A stretch of 58,733 nucleotides of DNA from Pseudomonadota bacterium (GCA_021850135.1 JAJZRV010000003.1:1-58733); one strand, 5' to 3'; counted from the first letter of the stretch, positions 9,610 through 20,631 are shown. Made by a program: numbers and translations. The notes: generated by a model from the letters alone, not told the origin.

Positions 9610-11373
9610 ATGCGCACTGAATATTGCGGCCTCGTAGATCGCCGCTATCTGGACCAAACCGTAACCCTGATGGGCTGGGCCCATCGCCGACGCGACCACG
9701 GCGGCGTAATTTTCATTGACCTGCGCGACCGAGAGGGCCTGGTGCAGGTCGTGTCCGACCCGGACAATCAGGCCACGTTCCAGATTGCCGAGGGCATCCG
9801 CAACGAATTCGTCCTCAAGGTGACGGGGCGCGTGCGCCCCCGCCCCGAAGGCACCCTCAACAGTAGCTTGCGCAGCGGCGAAATCGAGGTGCTGGCCGAG
9901 GCCATCGAAATCCTCAACCCTTCGCTCCCGCCGCCCTTCCTGCTGGATGACGACACCCTGTCGGAGCAGGTGCGCCTGGAACACCGTTACCTGGACCTGC
10001 GCCGCCCGGCCATGCAGAAAAACTTCATGCTACGCTACCGGGCAGCCATGACGGTCCGGCAATACCTGGATGCGCGTGGGTTCATCGACATCGAGACCCC
10101 CATGCTGACCAAGTCCACGCCCGAAGGCGCCCGCGATTACCTAGTCCCCAGCCGGGTGCATCACGGCCAGTTTTTCGCGCTGCCCCAGTCCCCCCAGTTG
10201 TTCAAACAGCTGCTGATGGTCTCGGGCTTTGACCGTTATTACCAGATCACCAAATGTTTCCGCGACGAGGACCTGCGCGCAGACCGCCAGCCCGAATTCA
10301 CCCAGATCGATATCGAAACCTCCTTCCTCACCGAACATGAAATCATGGACATGATGGAGGGGTTGGTGCGCGACCTGTTCAAGAAAACCATTGACGTGGA
10401 CCTGGAGGCCGCCTTTCCGCGCATGAGCTGGACCGAGGCCATGGCACGCTATGGCTCGGACAAGCCGGATCTGCGCATTCCGCTGGAGTTCACCGAACTG
10501 ACCGATCTCATGAAAACCGTGGACTTCAAGGTATTCCGCGGTGCCGCCGACATGAAGGACGGGCGCGTGGCTGCATTGCGGATTCCCGGCGGCGGATCGC
10601 TGACCCGCAAGGAAATCGACGACTACACCACGTTCGTCGCCATCTATGGTGCCCGCGGACTGGCCTACATCAAGGTCAACGACAGGACGCAGGCCAATGA
10701 ACAGGGGCTGCAATCGCCCATCGTCAAATTCCTGGGCGAGGCGGCACTGCGCGAAATCCTGGACCGCACAGGGGCCGAGAACGGCGACCTGATCTTCTTT
10801 GGCGCCGATCGCGCCAAAGTGGTCAACGATGCGCTGGGCGCCCTGCGGGTCAAGCTCGGACATGAAAGGGGCTTTTCCACCGGGGGCTGGAAGCCGCTGT
10901 GGGTGGTGGACTTCCCCATGTTTGAATACGACGATGAAGACAAGCGTTGGGTGGCCCTGCACCACCCGTTCACGGCGCCCAAGGACGGCCATGAGGCCTT
11001 CCTCGAATCCGACCCTTCCCAAGCCTTTGCCAAGGCTTACGACGTGGTGCTGAACGGCTGGGAAATCGGCGGCGGCTCGGTGCGGATCCACCGCGAGGAA
11101 GTGCAATCCAAGGTGTTCCGTGCCCTCAACATCGGCCTGGAAGAAGCTCGCGCCAAATTCGGCTTCCTGCTGGATGCCCTGCAGTACGGTGCCCCGCCTC
11201 ACGGCGGGATCGCATTCGGGTTTGATCGCCTGACAGCCATGATGACCGGTGCGGAACATATTCGCGACGTCATCGCCTTCCCCAAGACCCAGCGCGCCCA
11301 ATGCCTGCTCACGCAGGCCCCCAGCCCGGTGGACGAAAAGCAGCTGCGGGAACTGCACATCAAGTTGCGCTGA
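9610..11373 (+). CDS. aspS: Aspartate--tRNA ligase
   Basis: Charges tRNA(Asp) with aspartate. The 587-aa product is the bacterial long form: an N-terminal OB anticodon-binding fold (about residues 1-105), class II motifs including the [14 protein letters not shown] stretch, the bacterial GAD insert (about 300-410), and motif 3 in [10 protein letters not shown] near the end. Whether it also charges tRNA(Asn) cannot be judged by eye. Confidence 0.97.
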   Translation: MRTEYCGLVDRRYLDQTVTLMGWAHRRRDHGGVIFIDLRDREGLVQVVSDPDNQATFQIAEGIRNEFVLKVTGRVRPRPEGTLNSSLRSGEIEVLAEAIEILNPSLPPPFLLDDDTLSEQVRLEHRYLDLRRPAMQKNFMLRYRAAMTVRQYLDARGFIDIETPMLTKSTPEGARDYLVPSRVHHGQFFALPQSPQLFKQLLMVSGFDRYYQITKCFRDEDLRADRQPEFTQIDIETSFLTEHEIMDMMEGLVRDLFKKTIDVDLEAAFPRMSWTEAMARYGSDKPDLRIPLEFTELTDLMKTVDFKVFRGAADMKDGRVAALRIPGGGSLTRKEIDDYTTFVAIYGARGLAYIKVNDRTQANEQGLQSPIVKFLGEAALREILDRTGAENGDLIFFGADRAKVVNDALGALRVKLGHERGFSTGGWKPLWVVDFPMFEYDDEDKRWVALHHPFTAPKDGHEAFLESDPSQAFAKAYDVVLNGWEIGGGSVRIHREEVQSKVFRALNIGLEEARAKFGFLLDALQYGAPPHGGIAFGFDRLTAMMTGAEHIRDVIAFPKTQRAQCLLTQAPSPVDEKQLRELHIKLR

Positions 11374-11376
11374 CCG

Positions 11377-13077
11377 TTGGACGCCACGCATCTGAACCTT
11401 GCCGGCATTCGTGCGGCAGAACAGGGACAGACCGCCGAGGCTGAGCAGTTCTGGCGCCAGGCCATCGCGTTGGGCCCGCCCAACGCGTCCATCCACTTCA
11501 ATCTGGGCGTAGTCCTGGCGGGGTCGGGGCGCCTGAGCGAAGCGCTGGAAGCGTACCAGCGCACCACGCAGCTGGATCCACGCAACGCCGCGGCATTTGC
11601 CAACCTTGCCCTGCTGCACGAAAAGCTGGGCCACCCCGATGCCGCGGAACGGTGCCATCGCACCGCCGCGGCCCTCGACCCCACCACCCCCACGATTCGC
11701 TTCAACCTGGCCAACTGGCTTGCGGCCTCTTCCCGCCCGGAACTGCAGCTGGAAGCCCAGGCCCTCTACCTCGACCTGCTCAAGACCGAGCCCAGACACC
11801 TGGGGGCCTGGAACAATCTGGGCACCCTGCTGTTCGAGACCGGCTACCTTTCGGCGGCGCAAACCGCGTACACTGCCGCTGCCACGTACCACCCCCAAGA
11901 CATCGCGGCCCGCATCAACTTGGGCAACGTCCTGCTGCAGAAAAACGCCCTCGAGGCAGCGCGCGAGCAGTTCGACGCCGCCTTGCGCCTCAATCCGGAT
12001 CAGGCCGAAGCGCATCAGGGGCTGGCCTCCTGTTTCAGCCGCCGGGGCGACGAGGTCCACGCAGCACACCATCGTCAGCAGGGCTTTGGCCGGCAACCCG
12101 TCCTCTCCCTGCCCTACCGGGGCCAGGGAACCGGGCTCCCCCTGCTGATCCTCGCCACGGCCCAGGAAGGCAATATCCCGTGGCGCTTCCTGGTGGATCG
12201 CACCCATTTCAGAAGTACCGTGCTGGCCGTGGAGTACGTGGACCCCGATCAGCCGCTTCCGCCTCATGCGCTGATTTTCAACGCCATTGGCGATGCGGAC
12301 CGCTGTACCGGGGCCTTGCTGCTTGCCCAGCGTCTCGTCGCACGATCGCAGGCGCCGGTCATCAATGCCCCGGCTGAAGTCCTGCATACCGGACGCGAGG
12401 CGCATGCCCGACGTCTTGCCGGCCTCGCGGGCCTGACCGTCCCCCGCATAACACAGGTCTCGAAAACGCCTCCCCCAGGAACCCCCGTGTCACGTCAGCT
12501 GGAAACCGCAGGCCTGGAGTTTCCCCTGCTACTCAGGGCGCCGGGATTTCACGGAGGACATTTCTTTGTTCGGGTAGAAACGCCCGCCGCGCTGTCATCC
12601 GCATTGCACGAACTGCCGGGGGAACACCTGCTCGCCATCGAGCATCTCGATGCCCGCGGACCCGATGGTCTGTACCGGAAATTCCGCATGATGCGCATCG
12701 ATGGCCAGTTGCTGCCCATCCACCTCGCGCTCTCCTCCCAGTGGAAGGTGCACTACTTCAGCTCGGACATGGACAAGGAGGCCGCCTATCGCGCGGAGGA
12801 AGCGGCTTTTCTCGACGACCCCGCCGCATTTCTGGGGCCGCGCGCCATGGCCACGCTGACCGCCCTGGGCGATGCCGTCGGACTGGATTATTTCGGCATG
12901 GACTTCGGCCTTGGCCCGGACGGCAACCTCCTGCTGTTCGAGGCCAATGCCACCATGGTGCTGCATCCGCCCACGAACGAAAGCCATTGGGACTACCGGC
13001 GGGCCGCCACGGAGAACGCGTTGCAGGCTGCCCGCCGCCTTTTCATCGCGCGGGCCGGGACGGACTCCGCTTCTTGA
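11377..13077 (+). CDS. TPR-repeat protein with C-terminal ATP-grasp-like domain
   Basis: A 566-aa protein. Residues 1-230 contain about six tetratricopeptide repeats (for example [22 protein letters not shown]). Residues 300-560 resemble ATP-grasp enzymes of the RimK/glutathione synthetase type, with [13 protein letters not shown], a basic [13 protein letters not shown] strand and a terminal metal-binding-like [10 protein letters not shown]. Such a pairing suggests an ATP-dependent ligase guided by protein contacts; substrate and partner are unknown. It begins with TTG three bases after the aspS stop and has no clear ribosome-binding site, so it may be translated by coupling. Its last 35 bases overlap convergent uvrA. 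Confidence 0.75.
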   Translation: MDATHLNLAGIRAAEQGQTAEAEQFWRQAIALGPPNASIHFNLGVVLAGSGRLSEALEAYQRTTQLDPRNAAAFANLALLHEKLGHPDAAERCHRTAAALDPTTPTIRFNLANWLAASSRPELQLEAQALYLDLLKTEPRHLGAWNNLGTLLFETGYLSAAQTAYTAAATYHPQDIAARINLGNVLLQKNALEAAREQFDAALRLNPDQAEAHQGLASCFSRRGDEVHAAHHRQQGFGRQPVLSLPYRGQGTGLPLLILATAQEGNIPWRFLVDRTHFRSTVLAVEYVDPDQPLPPHALIFNAIGDADRCTGALLLAQRLVARSQAPVINAPAEVLHTGREAHARRLAGLAGLTVPRITQVSKTPPPGTPVSRQLETAGLEFPLLLRAPGFHGGHFFVRVETPAALSSALHELPGEHLLAIEHLDARGPDGLYRKFRMMRIDGQLLPIHLALSSQWKVHYFSSDMDKEAAYRAEEAAFLDDPAAFLGPRAMATLTALGDAVGLDYFGMDFGLGPDGNLLLFEANATMVLHPPTNESHWDYRRAATENALQAARRLFIARAGTDSAS

Positions 13078-15892
13078 GATAAGGCTTCAGGAACGCGCCG
13101 GTGAAGCTGCCTTTATGGGCAGCCACCTGTTCCGGGGTGCCCTGGGCAATGATCTGCCCTCCGCCATCGCCCCCCTCGGGGCCGAGATCCACCACCCAGT
13201 CTGCCGTCTTGATGACGTCGAGGTTATGTTCGATGACCACCACCGTGTTGCCGTGATCGCGCAAGCGATGCAGCACCGTGAGAAGCAGGTCGATATCCTG
13301 GAAATGCAGGCCGGTGGTCGGTTCATCCAGAATGAACAGGGTCCGCCCGGTATCGCGTTTGGACAATTCGAGTGACAGCTTGACCCGTTGCGCTTCGCCC
13401 CCGGACAGCGTGGTGGCCGACTGGCCCAGCGTGATGTAGCCCAACCCCACATCCAGCAATGTCTGGAGCTTGCGGGCCACGACAGGCACCGCATTGAAAA
13501 ACTCGAAGGCCTTCTCCACCGTCATCCCCAGAACTTCGTCGATGGTCTTGCCCTTGTACTGGATCTCCAGGGTTTCGCGGTTATAGCGCTTGCCGTGGCA
13601 GACATCGCAAGGCACATAGATGTCGGGCAGGAAATGCATCTCCACCTTGATGACGCCGTCTCCCTGACAAGCCTCGCAACGGCCGCCCTTGACGTTGAAT
13701 GAAAAGCGCCCGGGGCCGTATCCCCTTTCCCGGGATTGCGGAATGCCGGCAAACAGTTCACGAATGGGCGTAAACAGTCCCGTATAGGTGGCCGGGTTGG
13801 ATCGCGGGGTGCGCCCGATCGGGCTTTGGTCCACGTTGATGACCTTGTCGAAATGTTCCAGCCCCGCAAGCCCCAGGTGGGGCGCGGGCTCCGTCGCGCT
13901 GCCATAGAGGTGGTGCGCCACCGCAGCGTACAGGGTGTCGTTGATGAGCGTGGACTTGCCCGAGCCGGACACGCCCGTAATGCACACCAGCAACCCCACC
14001 GGCAGATGCAGGTCCACTCCCTTGAGGTTATTGCCGCTCGCGCCCTGGATCACCAGCTGGCGCTCCGGCTCGGCGGGCACGCGCTGCTCGGGTACGGCAA
14101 TGCTGCGTTTCCCCGAGAGAAACTGCCCGGTCAGCGAATCGGGGTTTTCGGTCACTTCATCGGGCGTACCGCAGGCCACCACGCGTCCGCCGTGTTCCCC
14201 CGCGCCGGGCCCCATGTCCACCACGTAGTCCGCGGCGCGAATGGCGTCCTCGTCGTGCTCCACCACGATCACCGAATTGCCCAGGTCGCGCAGGCGGACC
14301 AGGGTTTCCAGCAAACGGTGGTTATCGCGCTGGTGCAGCCCGATGGAGGGCTCGTCGAGCACGTACATCACGCCGGTCAGGCCGGATCCGATCTGGGAGG
14401 CGAGGCGGATGCGCTGGGCTTCGCCACCGGAGAGCGTGTCTGCCGAACGGTCGAGCTGCAGGTAATCAAGCCCCACGTTATTGAGAAACTGCAGGCGCGC
14501 CACGATCTCCTTGAGGATCTTGTCGGCGATGGCGAGCTTCTTGCCCTTGAGCTTGAGATGCTGGAACAGGGAGAGCGCGTCCTTGAGCGGCAGTGCACTC
14601 AATTCGTACAGGGTGTGCTGCCCCACCCGGACGTTGCGTGCCTCCAGGCGCAGCCGCGTGCCTTCGCATTGCGGGCACGGTTTCTGGTTGAGCAGCTTGG
14701 ACAGCTCCTCCCGCACCAGGGTCGAATCGGTCTCCCTGTACCTGCGCTCCAAATTGGGCAGGACGCCATCGAAGGGATGCTCCCTGATCTGGAACCTGCC
14801 GCGTTCGCCTGGGTAGTGAAACGCGATCTTTTCCTTGCCCGAACCCGTCAGCACGATATCCCTGATTTTTTGCGGCAACTGCTCAAAAGGGGTATCCAGG
14901 TCGAATCCGTAGTGTGCGGCGAGATCCGTCAGCATCTGGAAATAAAACTGGTTGCGCCGATCCCACCCTTTGATCGCCCCACCCGCAAGGCTCAGCTGCG
15001 GAAACGCCACCACCCGCCTGGGATCGAAAAAACTGATCACGCCCAGGCCATCGCATTGATGACAGGCGCCCATCGGGTTGTTGAAGGAAAACAGGCGGGG
15101 TTCCAGTTCGGGCAGCGAATAGCTGCAGACCGGGCAGGCAAAGCGTGCCGAAAACAGATGCTCCTGCGCGCTGTCCATTTCCACGGCAAGGGCCCGCCCG
15201 TCCGAGTGGCGCAGGGCCGTTTCAAACGACTCGGCCAGGCGCTGCTTCATGTCCGGGCGCACTTTGAGACGATCCACCACCACCTCGATGGTGTGCTTCT
15301 GGTTCTTGTCGAGTTTCGGGATGGCATCGATGTCCACGACCGCACCGTCAATGCGCAGGCGCACGAACCCCTGGGCGCGCAGCTCGTTGAACAGTTCCTG
15401 TTGCTGGCCCTTGCGCCCGACCACGAGCGGCGAGAGGATCATCAGGCGCGTGTCCTGGGGAAGCTCCAGCACATGGTCCACCATTTGCGACACGCTCTGG
15501 GCTTCCAGCAGGATCTGATGCTCGGGGCAATAGGGATCCCCCGCGCGGGCAAACAGCAGGCGCAGGTAATCGTGGATTTCGGTCACCGTCCCCACGGTGG
15601 AACGCGGATTGTGGCTGGTGGCCTTCTGCTCGATGGAAATGGCCGGAGAGAGCCCCTCGATCAGGTCTACGTCAGGCTTTTCCATCAGTTGCAGGAACTG
15701 GCGTGCGTACGCCGAGAGGGACTCCACGTAGCGCCGCTGGCCTTCGGCATAAAGCGTGTCAAAGGCCAGGGAAGACTTTCCGGAGCCGGACAGGCCGGTC
15801 ACGACCACCAGCCGATGGCGCGGGATGTCCAGGTCGATGTTTTTAAGGTTGTGGGTGCGTGCCCCACGAATGCGCAGGATGTCTTGTGTCAC
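13043..15892 (-). CDS. uvrA: Excinuclease ABC subunit A
   Basis: Damage-sensing ATPase of nucleotide excision repair. 949 aa, close to the 940 of E. coli. It has two ABC ATPase modules: Walker A loops GLSGSGKSS near residue 32 and GVSGSGKST near 640, and LSGGEAQR signatures in each half. Two cysteine clusters (CPVC/CHQC near 275-300 and CEAC/CDVCHG near 735-765) bind structural zinc in the family. No LexA-type CTGT-N8-ACAG box was found upstream. It overlaps the TPR/ATP-grasp gene by 35 bases at its 3' end. Confidence 0.97.
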   Translation of the reverse strand: MTQDILRIRGARTHNLKNIDLDIPRHRLVVVTGLSGSGKSSLAFDTLYAEGQRRYVESLSAYARQFLQLMEKPDVDLIEGLSPAISIEQKATSHNPRSTVGTVTEIHDYLRLLFARAGDPYCPEHQILLEAQSVSQMVDHVLELPQDTRLMILSPLVVGRKGQQQELFNELRAQGFVRLRIDGAVVDIDAIPKLDKNQKHTIEVVVDRLKVRPDMKQRLAESFETALRHSDGRALAVEMDSAQEHLFSARFACPVCSYSLPELEPRLFSFNNPMGACHQCDGLGVISFFDPRRVVAFPQLSLAGGAIKGWDRRNQFYFQMLTDLAAHYGFDLDTPFEQLPQKIRDIVLTGSGKEKIAFHYPGERGRFQIREHPFDGVLPNLERRYRETDSTLVREELSKLLNQKPCPQCEGTRLRLEARNVRVGQHTLYELSALPLKDALSLFQHLKLKGKKLAIADKILKEIVARLQFLNNVGLDYLQLDRSADTLSGGEAQRIRLASQIGSGLTGVMYVLDEPSIGLHQRDNHRLLETLVRLRDLGNSVIVVEHDEDAIRAADYVVDMGPGAGEHGGRVVACGTPDEVTENPDSLTGQFLSGKRSIAVPEQRVPAEPERQLVIQGASGNNLKGVDLHLPVGLLVCITGVSGSGKSTLINDTLYAAVAHHLYGSATEPAPHLGLAGLEHFDKVINVDQSPIGRTPRSNPATYTGLFTPIRELFAGIPQSRERGYGPGRFSFNVKGGRCEACQGDGVIKVEMHFLPDIYVPCDVCHGKRYNRETLEIQYKGKTIDEVLGMTVEKAFEFFNAVPVVARKLQTLLDVGLGYITLGQSATTLSGGEAQRVKLSLELSKRDTGRTLFILDEPTTGLHFQDIDLLLTVLHRLRDHGNTVVVIEHNLDVIKTADWVVDLGPEGGDGGGQIIAQGTPEQVAAHKGSFTGAFLKPYLKKRSPSRPAR

Positions 15893-15978
15893 GGCGTTGG
15901 ATGATGAGGCTTCGTACTGGGATCAGGTTGAACCTGCTAATATACGCCAAGATTTTTACTTTTTCCCGTCCGGTCTTC

Positions 15979-17160
15979 ATGAAAACTCCCGATAGAATGT
16001 CTCCCCTCGAATGGCGCGCCAGCATGGGTCTGGCCGGCATTTTCGGCCTGCGCATGCTGGGCATGTTCATCATCCTGCCGGTCTTTGCCCTGTATGCGGC
16101 GCAACTGCCCGGGGGCAGCGATAAAACACTGGTGGGCATCGCGCTCGGGGCCTATGGCCTGACCCAGGCTGCATTGCAGATTCCCCTGGGATGGTTATCC
16201 GATCGCATCGGCCGCAAGCCGGTCATCATGGGAGGGTTGGTGATTTTTGCACTGGGGAGTTTCGTTGCTGCAGCAGCCACCAGCATTGGCTGGGTCATCC
16301 TGGGACGCATCATCCAGGGCGCCGGCGCCATCTCGGCCGCCGTCATCGCCCTGACCGCCGACCTCACCCGCGAACAGCACCGCACCAAGGCCATGGCCCT
16401 GATCGGTATGACCATCGGGATCACTTTCAGCGCCTCCATGATCCTGGCCCCGGCCCTTTATCCCGTCATCGGCGTCCCCGGCATTTTTGCGATGACGGGC
16501 ATTCTTGCCCTGCTTGCCATCACCATCGTGCAGTGGGTCATCCCCAATGCCACCACCCCCCCGCGTGCCGAGGCGCGCGCGCCGTTTTCCGCCGTTTTGC
16601 GTCACGTGGAACTGCTCCGCCTCAACTGGGGCATTTTCGTGCTGCATGCCATCCTGATGGCCATTTTCGTGGTTGTCCCGCCTGCCCTGGTGCAGGACGG
16701 CCTGCCCCAGGGCGCGCACTGGAAGCTTTATCTTCCGGTCATGCTGGGATCCTTCGTCCTCATGATTCCAGGCGTGGCGCTGTCCCATGGCAAATGGCGC
16801 AAATCCGTCTTTCTGGTTGCCGTGGCCGTCCTCCTGCTGGCCCAGTCGGCCCTGATGGTAGGGCTGGGGCTGGGCAGCGTCACCGGCATCGCCGTGGCGC
16901 TGACGATATTTTTCGTTGCCTTCAACGTGTTGGAGGCAAGCCTGCCTTCCCTCGTCACCGTCGTGGCGCCTCCAGGCACCAAAGGCACCGCCACGGGCGT
17001 TTACAGCAGCATTCAGTTTCTCGGCGCGTTCAGCGGGGCAACCCTGGCTGGCGCGCTGTCCAAGTATTGGGGGCCGGACGCCGTGCCGGTCTTTTGTGCA
17101 GGCCTCACCGCCATTTGGCTTATGGTGGCGTGGCCCATGCAGGTCAAAAAAGCCAGTTAA
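15979..17160 (+). CDS. MFS transporter, YajR-like
   Basis: A 393-aa protein with 12 predicted membrane segments. The conserved MFS loop motif after TM2 is GWLSDRIGRKPV. The N-terminal sequence (LRMLGMFIILPVFALYA) resembles YajR-type proton-coupled exporters, but it ends without the extra cytosolic YAM domain of E. coli YajR. The ATG at 15979 or an in-frame ATG at 15997 could be used. It is divergent from uvrA; ssb follows 18 bases later. Confidence 0.85.
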   Translation: MKTPDRMSPLEWRASMGLAGIFGLRMLGMFIILPVFALYAAQLPGGSDKTLVGIALGAYGLTQAALQIPLGWLSDRIGRKPVIMGGLVIFALGSFVAAAATSIGWVILGRIIQGAGAISAAVIALTADLTREQHRTKAMALIGMTIGITFSASMILAPALYPVIGVPGIFAMTGILALLAITIVQWVIPNATTPPRAEARAPFSAVLRHVELLRLNWGIFVLHAILMAIFVVVPPALVQDGLPQGAHWKLYLPVMLGSFVLMIPGVALSHGKWRKSVFLVAVAVLLLAQSALMVGLGLGSVTGIAVALTIFFVAFNVLEASLPSLVTVVAPPGTKGTATGVYSSIQFLGAFSGATLAGALSKYWGPDAVPVFCAGLTAIWLMVAWPMQVKKAS

Positions 17161-17178
17161 ATCGAGGGAGAGTGCGCT

Positions 17179-17622
17179 ATGGCTTCAGTCAACAAAGTGA
17201 TTCTGGTGGGCAATCTGGGGCGCGACCCCGAAGTCCGGTATATGCCTGACGGCGGTGCCATCACCAACATCAGCGTGGCAACGACGGACACCTGGAAGGA
17301 CAAGGCGGGTGAGAAACAGGAGAAGACTGAATGGCATCGTGTGGCCTTCTTCGGCAAGCTCGCGGAAATTGCCGGCGAGTATCTCAAGAAGGGCAGCCAG
17401 GTCTACCTGGAAGGCCGCCTGCAAACCCGGAAATGGCAGGATAAGGATGGCCAGGACAAGTACACGACGGAAATCGTGGCAGATCGCATGCAGATGCTGG
17501 GAAGCCGCTCGGGCGGCGGCGGTGGGAGCGACATGCCTTCGGGCAGCAACGGGGGTGGCTCGCCAAAATCCTCCGGCGCCGGCGGCAAGTTCGATGACTT
17601 CCCGGACGACATTCCGTTCTGA
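17179..17622 (+). CDS. ssb: Single-stranded DNA-binding protein
   Basis: 147 aa: an OB fold (about residues 1-110, starting [18 protein letters not shown]), a glycine/serine-rich linker, and the acidic tail [10 protein letters not shown] that recruits repair and replication proteins. A GGGAGAG ribosome-binding site precedes it. A terminator closes the transcript. Confidence 0.96.
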   Translation: MASVNKVILVGNLGRDPEVRYMPDGGAITNISVATTDTWKDKAGEKQEKTEWHRVAFFGKLAEIAGEYLKKGSQVYLEGRLQTRKWQDKDGQDKYTTEIVADRMQMLGSRSGGGGGSDMPSGSNGGGSPKSSGAGGKFDDFPDDIPF

Positions 17623-17650
17623 AGACGACCCTGGTCGCTGATCCCATCAG

Positions 17651-17684
17651 GCCCGGCTGTCCCTCGCGGACACCGGGCTTTTTT
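17651..17684 (+). terminator. Rho-independent terminator after ssb
   Basis: GCCCGG-C-TGTCC (17651-17662) pairs with GGACA-CCGGGC (about 17668-17678), with one bulged base and a 5-base loop, followed by six T residues. Confidence 0.8.
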
Positions 17685-17701
17685 CTTGGAAACGGGGGCA
17701 C

Positions 17702-18913
17702 CTAGGATGTTGCCGGCTTCGCCAGCTGGTGATGCACTTTCAGTGCGCGCGAAAAGGCGAGGCCGATCGCCGGCAGGGCCAGCGCTGCCACGGAAAACAG
17801 CACCTCCTCACCGGTATGTGCCAACAGCATGGAAGCCAGTACCACTCCCAGGGACTGTCCCAGGAAAAACGCCGAGGCAAACAGGGAAACAGCCGTGCCA
17901 CGCACCATCGGCGCCATTTGCGTGGCATTGGTCTGCAACGTGTTGTGCAGCATGTAGTAGCCCAACCCCACCAACGTGCATGCAGGGATGGCCCAGCCCC
18001 AGGAATCGCCCAAGGCAAGAATCAGCCAGGCCCCCCCAATGAGCATGCCGCCCATTTTGGCCAGTCCCACCTCGCCGAAATTGCTGACAAACTGCCTTGC
18101 GAACAGGATGTACGAGAAACCGCCAACGCCGAAGGTGGCCATCAGGGCGCCGGCCATGGTCAATGAAAGACCGAACCGGTGATGCAGGTAGGAGGGGACG
18201 AAAGCCAGGGTGCCAAAAACCACCAGACCTTCCACGAATACGGTCAGCAGGATGACGCGTGCCCACGGAATGCTGACCACCGAAATTCCCTGGGCCAGCA
18301 CCCCCGCTTTCCCCGCAGGCCCCGTGCGAACATGTCGGGTGGACTCGTTGGAGCGCGATTCCATCAACACCCAGAGTCCGACGACCAGGTAGGTCAACGC
18401 CATGAAACCGAAAGCCCAACGAAAACCGAGGGTATCGGTAAAGAGGCCGCCGATGAATTGTCCGCCGATCACCCCCACGATCTGCCCTGCAAGGAACCGT
18501 GCCAGGGTGGCCTGGCGATGCTCATAGGAAATGGTATCCCCGATCCATGCCATGGACAGGGGAATGATGCCTGCTGCTGAGGCCCCCGTCAGCAGGCGCG
18601 AGAGAATCAGCCAGTGCAACGAACTGGCCAGCACGGCGCCAAGGCTGCCCAGAGTGCAGGCCAGGGTGGTCCAGGCAATCAGCCGGTATTTTCCCAGCCG
18701 ATCCCCCAGGGGGCCGAAGAATACCTGCAATACCCCGTAGGCCACCGAGAACGAGGAGATGACCTGGGCCGTTTCCCCCGGAGAAGCCAGGAATGTCCTG
18801 GCCAGATCGGGCAGCATGGGGTCGCACAGGCGTGCCGAGGCCGCGCTGGCAAACGCTGCGAAGGACAGCAGCGTCACTGCACGGCGATGTTGTAGGTCCG
18901 AGGGTTTCATCAC
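17702..18913 (-). CDS. MFS transporter
   Basis: A 403-aa protein with about 12 membrane segments. The MFS signature is FFGPLGDRLGKYRL after TM2 and the opening is LLSFAAFASAASARLCDPMLPDLA. It resembles the DHA1/YgaY-type exporters, whose substrates are usually unknown. Two adjacent ATG codons (18913 and 18910) are possible starts. It stands downstream of the CMD-like gene on the same strand with a 26-base gap and converges on ssb. Confidence 0.85.
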   Translation of the reverse strand: MMKPSDLQHRRAVTLLSFAAFASAASARLCDPMLPDLARTFLASPGETAQVISSFSVAYGVLQVFFGPLGDRLGKYRLIAWTTLACTLGSLGAVLASSLHWLILSRLLTGASAAGIIPLSMAWIGDTISYEHRQATLARFLAGQIVGVIGGQFIGGLFTDTLGFRWAFGFMALTYLVVGLWVLMESRSNESTRHVRTGPAGKAGVLAQGISVVSIPWARVILLTVFVEGLVVFGTLAFVPSYLHHRFGLSLTMAGALMATFGVGGFSYILFARQFVSNFGEVGLAKMGGMLIGGAWLILALGDSWGWAIPACTLVGLGYYMLHNTLQTNATQMAPMVRGTAVSLFASAFFLGQSLGVVLASMLLAHTGEEVLFSVAALALPAIGLAFSRALKVHHQLAKPATS

Positions 18914-18939
18914 ATTGAACTATAGCAGGCGCGCTGTCC

Positions 18940-19611
18940 TTATCGGGCCTTCTCGGGGAAGGGCAACGGCTTGTCCGCAGGAGAAGACTCCTCGCCCAGG
19001 CTCAGCAGCATGGCCACGGTCACGTAGGTGCCGCTGACGGCGATCAGATCCACCAGCTGCTGTTCGCCCAGCACCGCCTTGGCCCGCTGGAATAATGCGT
19101 CGCTGATCTCGTGTTGCTGGCTCATCGTCATGCACACGTCATAGACCACTGCCTCATCAGGCTGCATGTTGCGTGGGCGGATGTTGGCCTTCAGATCGTC
19201 TGCCACAGAGGCAGGCAATCCCGCCTTCAGCGCCAGCGGATAGTGCGCGTACCATTCCACCTGCGAACTCCAGAGGCGGCCCTGGATCAGGATGGCGAAT
19301 TCATTCAGCCGTTTTGGCAGGGAGGTTTCGAAACGCAGATAATCCAGAAGACGCTTCATGCGCTCTGCAAACACCGGACTGCGCAGCATCACGTTGTAGG
19401 GGCCGGCAAGACCGACACTGGAGATGGCCACGATCTCCTGGGCCAACGCACGGGATTGGGGCGGCACATTCTCCATGGTGATCTGTGGAAAACGCTTGGC
19501 ATGAACCTCCGCCGCGTCCTGTGCGAAGACGCATGTGCTGGCGCAAATGACCAGCAAGCCCACAGCGCTTCGGTGCTTCATCAAGAAATTAAGGGCCGAC
19601 CCTTTCAGCAT
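18940..19611 (-). CDS. Exported carboxymuconolactone decarboxylase-like protein
   Basis: 223 aa with a signal peptide (hydrophobic VGLLVICASTCVFAQ, cleavage near residue 31) and then an AhpD/CMD-like helical domain. Family resemblance is seen in NEFAILIQGRLWSSQVEWYAHYP, where an E-W-x-x-H pattern takes the place of the active-site region, and ALKAGLP. The CxxC pair of AhpD peroxidases is absent; the only mature-region cysteine is in DVCMTMS. The enzymatic role is therefore unknown. The ATG at 19611 follows AGGAG; the longer frame upstream has no such support. Confidence 0.75.
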   Translation of the reverse strand: MLKGSALNFLMKHRSAVGLLVICASTCVFAQDAAEVHAKRFPQITMENVPPQSRALAQEIVAISSVGLAGPYNVMLRSPVFAERMKRLLDYLRFETSLPKRLNEFAILIQGRLWSSQVEWYAHYPLALKAGLPASVADDLKANIRPRNMQPDEAVVYDVCMTMSQQHEISDALFQRAKAVLGEQQLVDLIAVSGTYVTVAMLLSLGEESSPADKPLPFPEKAR

Positions 19612-19842
19612 GATCCCGCTCCTGACCGTTATTGATGGATGAGGTGGCATAATAGCCCGACACAAATAACAAAAATACAAAAAAACAACCATGGGCGGAG
19701 CCGGTTCGGGGCGGCATTGCGAGCGCCAGCGACGTGGCCCGCCGCTACGGGGAGGGGAAAATTGATTCGATGTGCCGATCGCGCGCCGTACCTGGCCATG
19801 GAGAGCGGATGCCACCGCGTTGCGCTGGGGGCTGCGCATTAA
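19612..19842. other. 231-base divergent intergenic region
   Basis: It separates the CMD-like gene (minus) and the M48-like gene (plus). A TATTAT on the minus strand (19654-19649) may be a -10 for the former. An A-rich tract (19662-19690) is followed by a GC-rich stretch. No RNA family or convincing small gene was recognised; a 67-codon frame ending exactly before the next ATG has no recognisable sequence. Confidence 0.4.
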
Positions 19843-20589
19843 ATGATTCCGTCTTCTCCCCAACGCACCCGGAAATTTCTGCTGCTGAGTTGCCTCGCCT
19901 TCTGGGGCCCCGATCTTCTGGTACCGGCCGCCTGGAGCAAAAGCGACACCTACGCATTGCTCTCCACCCTTTACCAGGAAGCCCTGGTCGTGGCGGGCTT
20001 CTGGTACGGCCCTGCAATCTGCCGGGCCCTGGTCGTCAGGGAAATCGTGGACGGTTCCGTGCGTCGGGCGGTGGACCAGACCCTGGCCGAGTTGGGCCGG
20101 CGCACGGGCCCCGCCCGACTTGCCGACATTCCGGTCACCCTCGTGGAATATCCACGCCCTTTCGTTGTCACGGCGGGACTGCTGCCGGGGCAAAGCCGGA
20201 TATTTCTCTCTTCCGCGCTGGCAGAGCGTCTTGGAACACCGGGGCTTCGCTTTCTGATAGCGCGTGCCCTGGCGCACGGCAGCCTGTCCCAGCGCTTGGC
20301 CGCGCTCGTGCCATTATTGGTGCTGACGGTCGCGCTCTCCGATGCACCCGAAAACGCCAGGGCATGGCTGGGTTTGGCCGGCGCCCTCCTGGGTTGCCTC
20401 GCCCTGCATTGGCTCTTCGAGCTGCGCGCGGACCGTCAGGCCGCACGCGCGATGGGTCCTGATGCAGCTGCGGGACTGCGGGAAGTTCTCGCTGCCAGCG
20501 CCACACCCGGAGGCTGGCTTTCCCTGCGCCCACCGGTGCGCTGGCGGCAGCACATGGTGGAACCCGTCTCTTCTTCGAGTGAAGCCTGA
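19843..20589 (+). CDS. Membrane protein resembling an inactive M48 peptidase
   Basis: A 248-aa protein. N-terminal hydrophobic segment about residues 12-30, then a region with M48-like order: FVVTAGLLPGQSRIFLSSALAERL, LRFLIARALAH (139-145), two membrane segments (about 152-168 and 175-192), and ELRADRQAARAMG (193-205). In active M48 enzymes the middle motif is HExxH and the last is ExxAD. Here the zinc motif reads RALAH, losing the first histidine and the glutamate, while the ExxAD part is kept. This suggests a pseudo-peptidase. The assignment rests on motif order seen by eye. Confidence 0.55.
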   Translation: MIPSSPQRTRKFLLLSCLAFWGPDLLVPAAWSKSDTYALLSTLYQEALVVAGFWYGPAICRALVVREIVDGSVRRAVDQTLAELGRRTGPARLADIPVTLVEYPRPFVVTAGLLPGQSRIFLSSALAERLGTPGLRFLIARALAHGSLSQRLAALVPLLVLTVALSDAPENARAWLGLAGALLGCLALHWLFELRADRQAARAMGPDAAAGLREVLAASATPGGWLSLRPPVRWRQHMVEPVSSSSEA

Positions 20590-20631
20590 TATTCTCGCCG
20601 GTTGCCCGAGACCATCGTAACTGACCCGGCC

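Noticed and set aside
10141-12405. A 754-codon open frame on the minus strand
   Set aside because: It spans the antisense of both aspS and the TPR gene, crossing their boundary, with no domain features.
13736-15904. A 722-codon open frame on the plus strand
   Set aside because: It is antisense to uvrA, whose motifs are complete; no family features are seen.
15893-15978. SOS box between uvrA and the MFS gene
   Set aside because: No CTGT-N8-ACAG match was found there, so LexA control of uvrA is not claimed.
19639-19842. A 67-codon frame directly before the M48-like gene
   Set aside because: No ribosome-binding site, no recognisable sequence, and composition unlike its neighbours' coding frames.
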